A stretch of 64,000 nt of DNA from Paraphaeosphaeria minitans. Taxonomy: Eukaryota; Ascomycota; Dothideomycetes; Pleosporales; Didymosphaeriaceae. Under the pieces are notes generated by a model. It was not told the DNA's origin and did not search any database. It saw only the letters and a list, made by a program, of their open reading frames with translations. Positions 33,864 through 46,103 of this stretch are shown piece by piece. How positions within the stretch are numbered: the stretch's first letter is position 1; every line of letters begins with the position of its first letter. The stretch covers positions 62,001 to 126,000 of the forward strand of contig WJXW01000005.1 of the NCBI GenBank assembly GCA_015832175.1. Direction: 5' to 3'. Both the position numbers and the translations under genes were made by a program.

Positions 33864-36800
33864 TTACTGCCCACCCTCCAAAACCCCGCTCTCCCTCAAC
33901 TGCCTGAACAGCTCGGGCTCCAGGAACTTGCTGATCGTCACGTCCTCCGCGAGTCCCTTGCGCCGTCTCGTCTTAAGTACAAAGTCTCTTGCCGTCGCCT
34001 GCGCGCTTGCCGGCTCGAGCGGCCGCAGCTGTGCATCTTTGTCGAGGGGATCGCCGGGAACGATGGACCAGCGGTCGAAGACGAGGGAGAGTGAGACTTG
34101 GCCTTGCGTGTGGATCTGTAATTCCATTAGTACGTCATTTGTTGTGGGGAAAAAGGGAATCGGGGACTTACGCGCAGATCCGTCTCGAAGCCGAAAGAAT
34201 CGATGACAGGGATCAGACCACGGACACTATACAGCGGCGTCCCCGCGATGGGGCCATCCTGCAAAACATGGCCTCTCCGCCGCGAGAGGACGTTGTACAC
34301 GTCGGCCTTTGTGTTCGCAGGACCGACCACGCTGCAGCTGTACACGGGCTCCATGAGGCGGGGGCTCGCCATGAGGAAGGAGGAGTAGCACGCGCGGCGG
34401 GCGGTCGGGATGATCTGGCCACCGCCGCGGAAGATGGCTTCGGGCGCGAGGTCGACGTCTGTGATGCGGAACTTCGTGTTGCGGATGGGCTCTTCGCAGA
34501 GGGGGCCTTCGCGGGCGGCCCAGCTGAAGCCTTGGCGGATGGTGTCGCGGACGGAACGGAGGGTCTTGGTGTCGACTTCGGATGGGAGGGTGTCGTTTTG
34601 GAGGATGTTGGCGCCCATGTCGTCCGGGCCGAAGGCCCAGATGTTGCGGGACGCAAGGAGGTCGTAGCCGTAGTTTTCTTCGAAGAATTTGCCCACGACG
34701 CGGACGGGGTCTTTAATCGAGACTTTGCCAGCTTCAATATCTTCTGCGATACCGGGGTCGAGCTGCTCTGCAACCATGGTGATCTTGTTCTTTTTGTTGG
34801 GGGTGAGGGCGTAGCATTTTATGGCGGACATCTCGACCACGGTCTCGCAGAAGCGGGTCACTGGGTCAGAAACCTTGATTTCCATGTCTGCATACAACCG
34901 TCGTAGATCGTGAAGCACGCAGTCCATGTACAGTTCTCCAGTGCCGAGGATGATATGCTCACCAGATTCCTCGACCTTTGTGGTGATGAGGGGGTAGGAT
35001 TTGTTGATTTTGCGGAGGCCGTCAAGCATCTTGGGGAGTTCAGAGGGGTTGATGGGTTCGACGGCAACTTTGAAGACGGATTCGAAGAAGTGGCGAATCG
35101 GCCGGAAAATGTAGGCGTCTTCATCATCTGGCAGCTTTTGCGAGACTACGGTAGCAGTCTTGACTATTGAGTTGTCGACACCTCCTAGGAGCACCCAGTT
35201 ACCGGCGGGCACGCCGCATGTAGGTACGTTGTATCTTGACTCGGCGATCCAAGTGTCAGTGATGGTAGCGACCACCATGTCTTCCTCGTCTTCGATGGTG
35301 TATCCTTCTCCGAGTACTCGCACGGAGGTGGCTGTCGTAGCTGTACCGCTCATTACTCGTCCTAGAGCGTGGAACGACTTGGCATCTGCGGTGTTGTACA
35401 ATTTGGAGACGTGGACGACTAGCGGGCCATTCTGGTCGCACTTTTCCATAGCTTCCGCAGTTTTGGAATCCAGGGGACCTGTGTAATGTCTCTCGAGCAT
35501 TCTTTTTGCGCCTTCTGCCGGTGATGGAACGTGCTGTGTGATCATGTCGACGAAGCCAGTCGAAGGACCGAAGTACTGTTGACAGACCAACCGCATCAGC
35601 TCTTTCGCGTCTGTTTTGTATTCTGACGGCTTTAACCGGATGTTCAGCTGGTCCAACGTATCTTTCAAATCCTCCGCGCTCTCGCTGAGGGTGTGTGCGT
35701 AGAGTTTGTAGATGGGTTCCAATATCCAGTGCACGAACGAGCGTTTCGAGTCCTCCTCTTGCGCCTTGCGGCTGAACTTGCGACTTCCAGGGTTGTAGAA
35801 GATGTCTCCCCAGAGGCGCACTGCGAATTTTTCCACATCGAGGTTCTTCATGGGCTTGCCAAACCCAGGCGCTTTCGCGGGTCCAGGGTAAAATTCGGCG
35901 TACATCTTCGCGAACGACTGCAGCGTGAAGCACCAGCGCATGCTTGAGCAAGCGAAAGCAACGTTGCCTCTTTCAGGGCTTACACGTCGACGCTCGCCCC
36001 GGCCGGGGATGGTGTTCTCGATGACTGTGTTGACTTCCTCGATTACGTGCTTGATCTTGAAGTATGCGTCGCGCGGCGGCAGTTTCAGCTCCAAGATGAG
36101 GCGGTCCATTTTGTTGACGACTAGTGTCAGGGGTAAGTCTTCCAAAACTGCATGCTTGATGGCCAGCTCGGTCGTCACCTGCACGCCTTCCACCACATCG
36201 ACGACCAGCACCACACCGTCCACTAACCGCAACGAGGCCGCTACCTCGTCTGCAAAGTTGACGTGTCCAGGTGTGTCTATGATGTTGAAAAGATGCGACT
36301 TCATCAACGTGTTCTGGAGGACCAGCGTCATAGGCGCAGCCTTGATGGAGAGCCCACGCTCGCGCTCGACCACGTGCACGTCGGTGTAGCGCAGCTGCTC
36401 CTCGCGCTTCTTGCCCCGCTTCGAATCCAGGCGACCCTGGATATCGTGTGTCTCCATGACCAGCATGTCCATGAAAGCCGTCTTTCCGTGGTGCAGATGT
36501 CCCGCAATGGCGATGTTCCGGATCTGATCAGGGTAGTTCATCAGGTCCGTCATGAGCTCGCGCGAGTAGTGCACCGGCGGCAGGTCCTCCTCTTGCACCG
36601 TGAACTTCTTCTGCACGACAGGCGCAATTATGGGCTGCGACAGTGCCTGGGTATCCTCCTCTTGCACCAAGACTTCAACATCGGCGCCGTACACGTCGGA
36701 TGCGGAGGGGTAGTACTGCTTGTCTTCGTGCAGTATGACGGCATTCGAGGGCCCCTCGTCCACCTCCATCAGTTGCTGGCCATGCGCCTCCTCTTCCTCG

Positions 36801-36962
36801 GCCTCATCATCGAGCACGTAGGCGTCTGCGGCCTCGCCGGTGGACTGCACATCGTCGTCGGACTCGGCTTCGCCGATGAAGTTACCGAACCTGCAGCAGT
36901 TAGGATCACGAGCTTAGTAAAGTCACCGAGAAGCACACTCACTCGTCGTATAGGTCGTCCAT
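33864..36962 (-). CDS. SNU114: SNU114, U5 snRNP EF2-like GTPase
   Basis: Exons 36962-36943 (20 nt), 36890-34172 and 34115-33864 give 996 residues. Snu114 is the U5 snRNP GTPase that controls the Brr2 helicase in spliceosome activation and disassembly. The acidic N-terminus is followed by the EF2-like GTPase: the Snu114-specific P-loop AGHLHHGKT at about 136-144, DTPGHVNF, NKMDRL, then domains II-V and the conserved tail SLVFDRWSIVPGDPLDK and ARDFVLKTRRRKGL. The small first exon (MDDLYDE) and the last exon are both required to give the family-typical ends. It is divergent from ERG10 with a 343-base shared spacer. Confidence 0.96.
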
Positions 36963-37305
36963 GGTTACGGGGTGGATGGCGCAGGCTGCGCGCGCGCGAA
37001 GCTTGCATCCTAGGTACCCAAAAGTTCGAGGTCTTGGCGCCATCAGCTCCGGGTAGCGGCGAAACATTCCGCCGGACAGGGGGGACCCACCAAAGCAGCG
37101 GTCAAACAATGTCAAGGATTCGTCCAATCGGAGAGCCGAGACCGGGGCGAACACTCAGGGCAGGAACCACCCCACCCAACCCACTCGGACTTTTCCTAAC
37201 GGGGACGCCACGACGACTGCTGGACAGTTAAAGTCGCTGCCCCTCGCGTGCTTTCTGCTCAATTCACTCCCCTTTTCCTCTCCCCCGTTTGCTGTATACC
37301 CCAAA
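36963..37305. promoter_or_regulatory. Divergent SNU114 / ERG10 promoter
   Basis: 343 bases between the two start codons. A CT-rich leader (about 37250-37300) directly precedes the ERG10 ATG. No specific regulatory site can be assigned by eye, but the two housekeeping genes must share this short region. Confidence 0.6.
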
Positions 37306-38731
<1,426 letters not shown>

Positions 38732-39607
38732 AGAGGATGAGGATAAATACCCTAATGTTGCTGATGGATGGCATGTGCATATGATGGATGAAAATGAATA
38801 GCTATGGCCTGTTTTGGATCATGCTGGATGTCGTTGCTGTGTGTGATGCGGGTTGGGGGGAGATGCGGTGATGTGCAAAACCCTTGGTCGTGGGTGTTAC
38901 TCTGAGTTTGTGCGAGTATGGAGGTGTGTAAATACTGCCTCGAATCTTTTTTTCCTTCTACATCACTCCCATGGACGTTTCTGGTCTTGACTAAAAGCCA
39001 ACGTATGCCGGATCCATGTCTGGTGCTCGGAGCAGGGAGACTTAGAGAAAAAAGAAGACATTTCCCCATGTGTGTGTCGCGGCGGAGACTACTTAAAACT
39101 ACCACCAACTACTCCTGATGTGTGGACTCAACACTGTCTGGGGGTGCACTGATGACGCCAGCCGTAAAGAATCCGGGCCGCCGTAGTAGTTATCATCACC
39201 ACCACTGCTGTAGACAGCACCTGAGTGCTAGATCGCAACAGTCCTGTATAGAACTTAATGTAGAGGATGAACTCACAAGTGAAGTTCTTTTGCTGCGTGC
39301 GACAACACCGTACAGCTGACCAACTCAGGGGTGGTTTTTAAGTTTTTTTGTTGAAACGTTCTGAGATCTGATAGGGTTTCGTATAATTACCTTGTTGCCC
39401 GGTCATAATTCATAGTGCAGCTTGAATCTGCACGTGTGTTAGATTACACTTACCCATTTCGAGACTGGTGGGGGCTCGAATACGAGCTCCCTCGTGTTCA
39501 ACAACTCTTGGCGATATCCTTGGTATGTTTTGCATAGCTCTGGAGTTGGATCTCTAGGTTTCGACCACCAATCTAAGCTACATGCTATCTCACACGTATT
39601 TGCCAGA
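38732..39607. other. Spacer upstream of the HET-domain gene
   Basis: 876 bases with no recognised gene. The frame of the next gene is open back to a GTG at 39494, but no ATG precedes 39608. The 3' part (39330-39450) is AT-richer, as expected for a promoter. Confidence 0.5.
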
Positions 39608-41506
39608 ATGTCGAAATTCGATTACAAGTCTTGCGCACTGCCATCGGCGGCCACGCATATCCGCCTACTTGAGCTTCGTCTAGTTGGGTCGGCAACAGTC
39701 TCCGGAGATAACACGTCAACACCCAGTGGGACCCTCCTATGCAATCTCTTGACTACATCTATCGAAGCGCCACAACCGTACAAAGCCCTCTCCTACACCT
39801 GGGGTACCGATGACAAGACAAGCTTCCTGAAAATAGCAGGAACCCAACTCAGTATCACGCCATCTCTTTACATTGCTCTTCTGCATATCACTAGTTGGCA
39901 GGAGGTCATCCATCTATGGGTCGATCAGGTCTGCATCGATCAAAGCAACGGCGACGAGAAGGCAGATCAGGTATTGCTTATGGCAGACGTATACAGCAAA
40001 GCTGAGCAAACTCTCGTCTGGCTAGGTCCGGCCGCGGATAGATCAGACGAGCTGATGGATCTGTGGCTTTATGCTGGGCGTCGAGCGGAAGCAATGGGCT
40101 TCGATGGCTACTTCACCAAAGAGAAAAAACACATCCTGCTTGCAATCTTGGACAATCGTTCTGTGGACGATCCTTTGTCAGAAACCTATCGCCGACTTGT
40201 TGACGAAACGCGATTCCGGTTCGAGGACTTGATGCAGGCAATGGCTGATTTCGATGAGAGGCCCTGGTTTCATCGTTTGTGGGTCGTGCAGGAGGTCAGC
40301 TTGTGCCCGGACACAGTGTTTGTTTGCGGGAACAAAATCGTTCCAGTCGACTTTGTCAGACATGCAAGCGAGGTTTTCACCTCAGCTTTGAAGCAGTCTA
40401 GAGACTCCAATCGGGACCCTGACTTCCACAACCTCATGTTGCAAGCTCAAACGCACCGCATCATGCCTCTTTTGAGTACGCGACGGCGTCGACAGAATTT
40501 CGCAAAGGGTTGTGGAGAGGGCGACGAGCTGTTCCACTTGCTCAGAAAGCTCTTTGTGGAGAGCGAAACGAAAGTGACCCAAAATCGAGATCGCGTGTAC
40601 GGGTTGTTAGGGATTGCTGTTGATGCCAAGCAACTGGATATAAAGCCAGACTACACCAATTCGAACGAGGGGCCGATCTTTGCAAGATTTGCGCGGGCGA
40701 TGATACAAAAGGGGCGCATTGAGCTCTTGAGCTTCTCCCAGTTCCCGAAGGAAGATGGTCTCGAAGGACTTCCAACTTGGGCGCCGGACTGGCGGCCAAA
40801 CCTTGCGTCGTCGTTCTATACCATCTTTGAATTTGCCGAAGATCACCTGTTCGGTGCGTCTGGAAGTACCAGCGTCTCTCTGCTGACGACAATGGAGGCG
40901 AATGTGCTTGCTATCCGAGGACACGTGGTCGACGTAATCGAAGAGGTGGGGACCGTTTGGCATGCTTCTAATAGCCATGCCTTGTATCTGCACTTGTTCG
41001 AAACTATCAAAGACTTTTGCACCAGGTCCGCTGAAAAGGGCGAATCCATCTACGAGGATCCATCACGACGAGCAGAAGCAACATGGCGGGTACCTGTAGG
41101 CGATCTTTACTGGACGCCTGAACTAGACAATGTGCGTGCCACCAAGGAACTTGTTGAAGACAGATACCAGGACTGTGTCAGGCTCTCTGAGGTCATAGCA
41201 GGAGGGAAAGAGGTATTGACGAGAGAAGAGGTGCATCGGCTTTTAGCTGGGAGATACCGTGGTAACATGAGTGTGATGGATGGCAAACGCCCTTATATCA
41301 CTCAGAAAGGATATCTCGGCATGTGCCCTGGATCGGCGCTTGCAGGCGATGTGGTGGTCATCTTCTATGGCGCTAGGATTCCCTACGTCCTCAGACCGCG
41401 GCCGGAAGGAGACAAGCATACCTTTGTTGGCGAGGCTTACTGTGACGGGATGATGGACGGGGAAGGTCTAGTGCGTGGACAAGAAACTTCTTTCTTTATT
41501 GAGTAG
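39608..41506 (+). CDS. HET-domain (heterokaryon-incompatibility type) protein
   Basis: Single exon, 632 residues. The HET domain spans about residues 55-215: YKALSYTWGTDDKTSFLKI, LWVDQVCIDQSNGDEKADQ, MADVYSKAEQTLVWLGPAAD and RPWFHRLWVVQEVSL. The C-terminal half contains the KGYLGMCPGSALAGDVVVI segment common in this large family (a Gly-rich strand before the end). HET domains act in allorecognition; overexpression typically triggers cell death, by mechanisms linked to TIR-like folds. No NACHT, WD40 or ankyrin partner domain is fused to it and no partner gene is adjacent, so I cannot say whether it works in vegetative incompatibility. Most genomes carry many such orphan copies. Confidence 0.92.
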   Translation: MSKFDYKSCALPSAATHIRLLELRLVGSATVSGDNTSTPSGTLLCNLLTTSIEAPQPYKALSYTWGTDDKTSFLKIAGTQLSITPSLYIALLHITSWQEVIHLWVDQVCIDQSNGDEKADQVLLMADVYSKAEQTLVWLGPAADRSDELMDLWLYAGRRAEAMGFDGYFTKEKKHILLAILDNRSVDDPLSETYRRLVDETRFRFEDLMQAMADFDERPWFHRLWVVQEVSLCPDTVFVCGNKIVPVDFVRHASEVFTSALKQSRDSNRDPDFHNLMLQAQTHRIMPLLSTRRRRQNFAKGCGEGDELFHLLRKLFVESETKVTQNRDRVYGLLGIAVDAKQLDIKPDYTNSNEGPIFARFARAMIQKGRIELLSFSQFPKEDGLEGLPTWAPDWRPNLASSFYTIFEFAEDHLFGASGSTSVSLLTTMEANVLAIRGHVVDVIEEVGTVWHASNSHALYLHLFETIKDFCTRSAEKGESIYEDPSRRAEATWRVPVGDLYWTPELDNVRATKELVEDRYQDCVRLSEVIAGGKEVLTREEVHRLLAGRYRGNMSVMDGKRPYITQKGYLGMCPGSALAGDVVVIFYGARIPYVLRPRPEGDKHTFVGEAYCDGMMDGEGLVRGQETSFFIE

Positions 41507-42318
41507 GTTAATCAAGATGTTACGGAAAGAGCTCTGCTATAGAGTGTGGTGGAGTTGTAGACTTTTGCGTGTGAAGACTGTGTGACCCATAATGTGTGCT
41601 CCGGCCTAACTGGGGACGGGGCAACTATCAGTAGATCGATAAACTGCGTAACTCACCACACAGCAAACGATCTATCTCATTTGATATCGGCTCTTCATTC
41701 GGTGAATGATCCAGTCTAGCACTTACCCAGTCTACAATGCAATAGATCTACAGCACAGCCTGCCAATCAGTCAGCCTTAGATTTACCGGAAAGCTCCCTC
41801 ATGATATCTACAATCACCATCGTGCGGTCCAGAAAATTCATGCCGCCTTGATCAGACTGCAATACGCCACAAGAACGAGCACACCTGACTACAATCATGG
41901 GGCAGAGGGGTATGAACCCGAGACCACACCGCCGCCACCAAGATTCTTGGCGCAGACGCGGTAGGGGGTCGTGTATGGTGAGTTGTCTTGGATACGGTTG
42001 TGTCGAAAAGGTTGAATATTTTCTGGCCTAGTGAATGAGACGACCATGTTGTATCCATGACGCCTTTAACTGAGCATTAGCTGATCATGTGGTGATCGAC
42101 AGATACAGAAAGTCCTTGAGATGAAACCACGCATAGCTCTAGATGGAAAAAACCAACGATCATGGTCGAAAGCTCGATCGACTTGTCTTCCGTCTCCTGC
42201 ACTATGCATGTGGCTTCAACAAACATACGTTTGTATCATACCAATTATGCTGGATTTTCCATAAAACTCACGTACCCGACCCAACGATCCTGACACCCAA
42301 AGTGTGTGTCTCGCTGCC
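41507..42318. other. Spacer, nothing recognised
   Basis: 812 bases between the HET-domain gene and the next open frame. A sequence near 41885-41960 resembles a tRNA T-arm on the minus strand but fails on inspection. No other feature is seen. Confidence 0.5.
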
Positions 42319-43333
42319 ATGTCTGGAAGCGATAAGCGATCATCCATCATCAAGAGGTTCAAGAAAGGCACCCTGAACGTCTTCGGTTATCGCAAATCCA
42401 GCAAGCCAGGCAATAAGTTGAGAAAACCCGCACCATCAATGCACATGACAAGCGAACCAGGCCATGCTTGCGCGTCACCTGACGACCAGGCATCTCAGGT
42501 AAATTCGCCTCCACATCGTGTCTCCTCCGAGCCTCCGGACCGTGAGAAGATTCTACGGACGCAAAGGCAGCAGCAGGAAAAGGAACAGGACGGGACATCG
42601 CCCATGCATAACCATCCAACCAGGACATCGAAATTCCAAGAACACGATGATCTAGCGACTACAAATGGATTAAAAAAACCGAGACCACTGACGCCTATGA
42701 AGGCTACACAGGGCCAGAACAAGGCCTCGGTGTTACCTGCATATCGCCAGGCGCCTCGACTCTCGCCATTGCAAGAACAAGATAGCCCAGTGAAGACAGA
42801 TGACGCTGATAGACCCTTTTCTCCAACGCCGATGAAGGCTTCACGGGGACACGGCAGGGGTGATGTAGATTCGATTACGCCAGCGCCACCGAATATTGTT
42901 CGCAGGGTCTGCTGGGGTCTCTCCCGTGCTGGAGCGTGAGAATGCGGTTGGAAAGAATCATGTCGAAGACGAGACCATGCGCTGGGCGACTAGGAAGCAA
43001 CGAGAAGAGAGCGCTCGTGGAGAAGGAGAGGTGCTCGCGTCGGAGACTCGAGAAAGTACCAGAGCTGAAGCACCCCGACGGGACCAACCCGCAAGACGGG
43101 CTGGTTCAGTCGATGGAGCGAAGAAGGCAGAGATACTTGTTGAACAAGAGACATCAGCAACGAGAAGATTGTAAGATGTTCGCGGGGCTGTCTTGGAGGC
43201 AAGACAGGCGCACCAAGCGAAGCGTGACAGGAAAGAGCAAGAGCGACCTGATGATGCCGAGGCAAGCACGCTAGAGGGCAAGCAGTTTGAGGCTGCGAAA
43301 ATTTGGAAAGCGGCAGGGTATTGCCGAGGGTAG
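42319..43333 (+). pseudogene. Unknown Lys/Ser/Pro-rich protein with disrupted frame
   Basis: A frame from ATG 42319 codes 206 residues: MSGSDKRSSIIKRFKKGTL, then two related blocks ending TPMKATQGQ and TPMKASRGHG, which look like an internal duplication. It ends at a stop near 42939. From about 42896 the +1 frame reads on as charged, helix-prone sequence (SPVLERENA, RWATRKQREESARGE) up to a TAA near 43171. It then continues in the same frame (LEARQAHQAKRDRKEQERP, QFEAAKIWKAAGY) to TAG 43331. So one frameshift and one in-frame stop separate three blocks of similar charged character. Non-canonical introns, pseudogenisation or sequence error could each explain it. I do not recognise the family. 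Confidence 0.45.
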
Positions 43334-43677
43334 TGTTGAAGTTGAGTAGATGAAAGTACCGCATTACAGGCGTGCATGACGAGAAAGCTAGTAGCGGGAT
43401 AGATGGTTGCAATAGAAAAGGAATTGTCGTAAAGAACCCTCCCATCTTTCCAACTGCTTGTCTTGTTTCTGCAAGTGGGCTGGTACAATTCACAACTCCC
43501 ATGGACCCGTGGTCGTCAAGCACGTGGCTCGACCTTCACTCTCACCTTCATCTTGCGCAACGTCTTGGTGCCTAGCCCGACCCACCCTTTCCATCACCGT
43601 ATACTGCCCAAAACTCCCAAAACTCCCAAAACTCTCCAGTACCCCCACGACAACTCCATCGCAGCATACAGCCCGTC
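43334..43677. other. Short spacer with CCAAAACTC repeats
   Basis: 344 bases. Three tandem CCCAAAACT units at about 43607-43633 precede the next ATG, in a CT/CA-rich leader. No coding content is recognised. Confidence 0.6.
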
Positions 43678-44535
43678 ATGTCGGACCGCAACAGCTCTCC
43701 GTTCGCGGACGCGTTACGCCGCTCAAAATCTTTCCTCACAAAGATCGCGCCGAACAAACCCAAGTCCAAGATTGAAGACAAACATGGGACCGCTTCTGGC
43801 ACCGCCACCGTCGCCGTCACCGACTCAACCGGCAACAATCCTAACTACAAACGCCGCATGCGCGTCGTCACCGACACCGAGCGCCACGAACACCCGCTCA
43901 ACCTAGGCGAAGCCGGGTGGGGCGGGCAGTCATGGAGTGCCGCGAAGCAGGAGCAGAAGCAGAAAGAAGAGCTCGAGGAGCTATGGAGCGAGATGGGCAG
44001 CATGGGGCGGGATCGTGGTGCAGAGAGCGTGCGGGAGAGGGTGACGGATCCGCGCGTGCTCCTCGGGCAGGCGCAGTCGGAGCGCGCATCGCACAATAGC
44101 GGGCAGAGCAGACACTCCAGAGAAACAGCGACGAGGAGTCAGAGGCACAGCAGAGGGGGGAGCAGCGGGAGCCCAGCGCAGTATCACCGTCCGCTGCCGT
44201 TTAGAGAGTCTGGACCACGGGATCCGCAGTCGCCCACGCCCTCTCGGTCTACACGGGCGGCGGGAGTAGCGGCATTGCCTCCGGCGGGTGCCAGGGTCAG
44301 CGGACCGTATCTATCAGCAGAATCCGCGGCGGAGGTGGAAGCAAGGCTGGCTGCTCGTTCGACATCGAACAACCCTCCGCGCACGCGAGTCGCGGGCCCA
44401 AGGCCGAATAACATGGCTGGGAGAAGTGGAAGCTATGCGTCACACGGGGCGCGTGTGACTCCAGGCAGCTTTGGGGATAACGAAAGAGAGGATTATCTCG
44501 CTAGGTTGAGGGCAAGGGGAAGTGGTGGGTCGTAA
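43678..44535 (+). CDS. Unknown disordered protein
   Basis: Single exon, 285 residues. The start SPFADALRRSKSFLTKIAPN and the block YKRRMRVVTDTERHEHPLNL look conserved; then comes a short acidic helix (KQEQKQKEELEELWSEMGSM). The rest is Ser/Arg/Pro-rich and disordered, ending with EREDYLARLRARGSGG. No signal peptide, membrane span or catalytic motif is visible and I do not recognise the family. A start ATG in a good context (GTCATG, CT-rich leader), consistent GC-rich third positions and lack of stops support a real gene. A regulatory or scaffold role would be a guess. Confidence 0.65.
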   Translation: MSDRNSSPFADALRRSKSFLTKIAPNKPKSKIEDKHGTASGTATVAVTDSTGNNPNYKRRMRVVTDTERHEHPLNLGEAGWGGQSWSAAKQEQKQKEELEELWSEMGSMGRDRGAESVRERVTDPRVLLGQAQSERASHNSGQSRHSRETATRSQRHSRGGSSGSPAQYHRPLPFRESGPRDPQSPTPSRSTRAAGVAALPPAGARVSGPYLSAESAAEVEARLAARSTSNNPPRTRVAGPRPNNMAGRSGSYASHGARVTPGSFGDNEREDYLARLRARGSGGS

Positions 44536-44922
44536 CATTGGCGGGCGGGAGATGGGGCGAGCAAGAGGGTGGGTGGCTCGTCCTTCGAGAAATGAATGCA
44601 TGCCATGGATGTGATGATGTGGCGTTGGATGGCGTCAAGTCGCACTTTCGTGGATGAAGTAGACTATAGAAATGCAGTCTGTGGTGGTGGTTGAAGATGA
44701 AGGATGACCCTAGCGGTCATACCTACCTACCTAGGTTAGGTAGGTACTGTACGTACTTAGCTCGTGTTCACGCGGGAGATCGACCCTCGCGGCTCGGGCG
44801 CGCACATCACCACGAGACTTTCGAGCCTGAACATATTAATGAACCGACGTCCCATAGCTGCGATACGGCACTCTTCGCACCGCCCTTTCGTTCTCGCACC
44901 CGCACTTCACCCACCACCAGAA
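44536..44922. promoter_or_regulatory. Spacer with dense TACCTACCTAGG motif
   Basis: 387 bases upstream of the DUF1294 gene. Positions 44720-44755 hold a perfect cluster of TACCTACCTACCTAGGTTAGG-type sequence followed by GTACTGTACGTAC, the densest copy of this motif in the window. Confidence 0.6.
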
Positions 44923-45318
44923 ATGCCGCCCCGCACCCACCACCGCCAGCGCCCTATCGCCCTCCTTACCCTCCTTGCCGCCTCCTCCCTCCTCCTTCCC
45001 ACCCTTTCTCTTTCGCACCTCTACCTCCACGCGCACACCATCCTTCCTACCATCTACACCCTCGTCCTTAGCTGCTTCACCTTCCTCCTCTACGGCTACG
45101 ACAAGATGCAAGCGCGCAACCTCAACTGGCGCGTCAAAGAGAGCACATTGCAGTTGTGCGCGGTGTTGGGTGGGTGGCCCGGTGCGCTGGTGGGCATGCA
45201 TTATTTCCAGCACAAGACGCGGAAAGTGCGGTTCTTACTTGTGTTTTGGGGGATTGTGGGGTGTTGGGAGGGGGTGTGGTGGGCGGTCTGGAGGACCGAT
45301 CACAGGAGTTGGACCTGA
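44923..45318 (+). CDS. DUF1294-family small membrane protein
   Basis: 131 residues from ATG 44923; an in-frame ATG at 44839 would add 28 residues. Two N-terminal hydrophobic helices (LLTLLAASSLLLPTLSLSH and LPTIYTLVLSCFTFLLYGYD) are followed by the DUF1294 signature: YGYDKMQARNLNWRVKESTL, LCAVLGGWPGALVGMHYFQH and KTRKVRFLLVFWGIV. The family is widespread in bacteria and fungi and of unknown function; members are small integral membrane proteins, in bacteria sometimes fused to a cold-shock domain, which is absent here. The later start is preferred because it begins right before the first helix, but the choice is not certain. Confidence 0.85.
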   Translation: MPPRTHHRQRPIALLTLLAASSLLLPTLSLSHLYLHAHTILPTIYTLVLSCFTFLLYGYDKMQARNLNWRVKESTLQLCAVLGGWPGALVGMHYFQHKTRKVRFLLVFWGIVGCWEGVWWAVWRTDHRSWT

Positions 45319-45496
45319 GGATGGGCGGTGGATTGCACCGTACTGTCTGGCTTGCAGTACTGAATGATGCCCAGGTGGAAACGAGAGACGGAGAAACATG
45401 AGGTCGGATTAGGTTCAAGAATAATCGCTAACTCCAAAGGCATGCAACGGTGACTGTCATGACGAAGCCTCCCGCTTCCCTATGCGAAACATGGAC

Positions 45497-46103
45497 TCAT
45501 TCCTGAGCTGTCGTATACCCCTCGGCGGTATCCTTCACCTTCTGCGCCAGCCCGGACTCCTTGGCCTGACCCGCCTTCTTCACTGCCCCATCTCTGGCTT
45601 CCTTTGCCATCGTCGACACGCGCTCAAGGAGTATCTTCGAGAAGTCCTCCACGCTATCCCACGCCTGGCTCGCCGCTCGTCCTACATCACACATCAGATT
45701 AGCGACCGGTGAAGGGACTCGTCAAAGAATCCGCAGCTTCACCAGTAGCTTCTCCGAGCGGATTGCTAGCGAGGCCGCCGACAGCACTGCCGAGCCCTTT
45801 CTTGAGCTCCTTGACGTTCTCCTGTTCGGATGCGGGGATCTTGGAGATTTGGTCTGCGGGGGTGTTAGCGGCTTGCAGGAGGCTGTGTTTGGCTGGTTGC
45901 AGGTGGACGGAGGAGGCTGCTGGGGTGCGGAAAGGCTTCTGCTTACCCTTGGCCATGTAGGAGAGCTTGTTTTCACCCATGGTCTTGAGGGCGGACCGTT
46001 CGAGCTTGCGCTTGATTTCGGGAGGGATGCCGAAGAGGTAGACTGCCAGGGCGAGGATGCCGACGATGCCTGTGAGGACGGTGAAGAACTTGGTGGTTGT
46101 CAT
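45497..46103 (-). CDS. Small single-TM protein with helical LEA/apolipophorin-like tail
   Basis: Exons 46103-45947, 45853-45743 and 45681-45497 give 150 residues. An N-terminal membrane helix (FFTVLTGIVGILALAVYLFG) is followed by a basic PPEIKRKLERSALKTMGENK and a long Ala/Lys/Glu-rich amphipathic helix region (KELKKGLGSAVGGLA, SQAWDSVEDFSKILLERV, AKEARDGAVKKAGQAKE). The first intron has a perfect CGCTAAC branch site. The second (45682-45742) has GTGAAG and TGTAG ends; if it is retained, the frame ends at TAA 45699 after SLTSPFTGR and gives a shorter protein. The type of repeat is found in stress-related LEA-like proteins, but I do not assign a family. A membrane-anchored helical protein is as far as the sequence goes. 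Confidence 0.65.

Noticed and set aside
39440..39490. B-box-like GGCTCGAATAC upstream of the HET-domain gene
   Set aside because: No matching A-box, T-stem or acceptor stem; chance match.
41885..41960. tRNA-like sequence on the minus strand (GGTCTCGGGTTCATACCC)
   Set aside because: The T-loop lacks the invariant A58, and no acceptor or D-stem pairing could be drawn.
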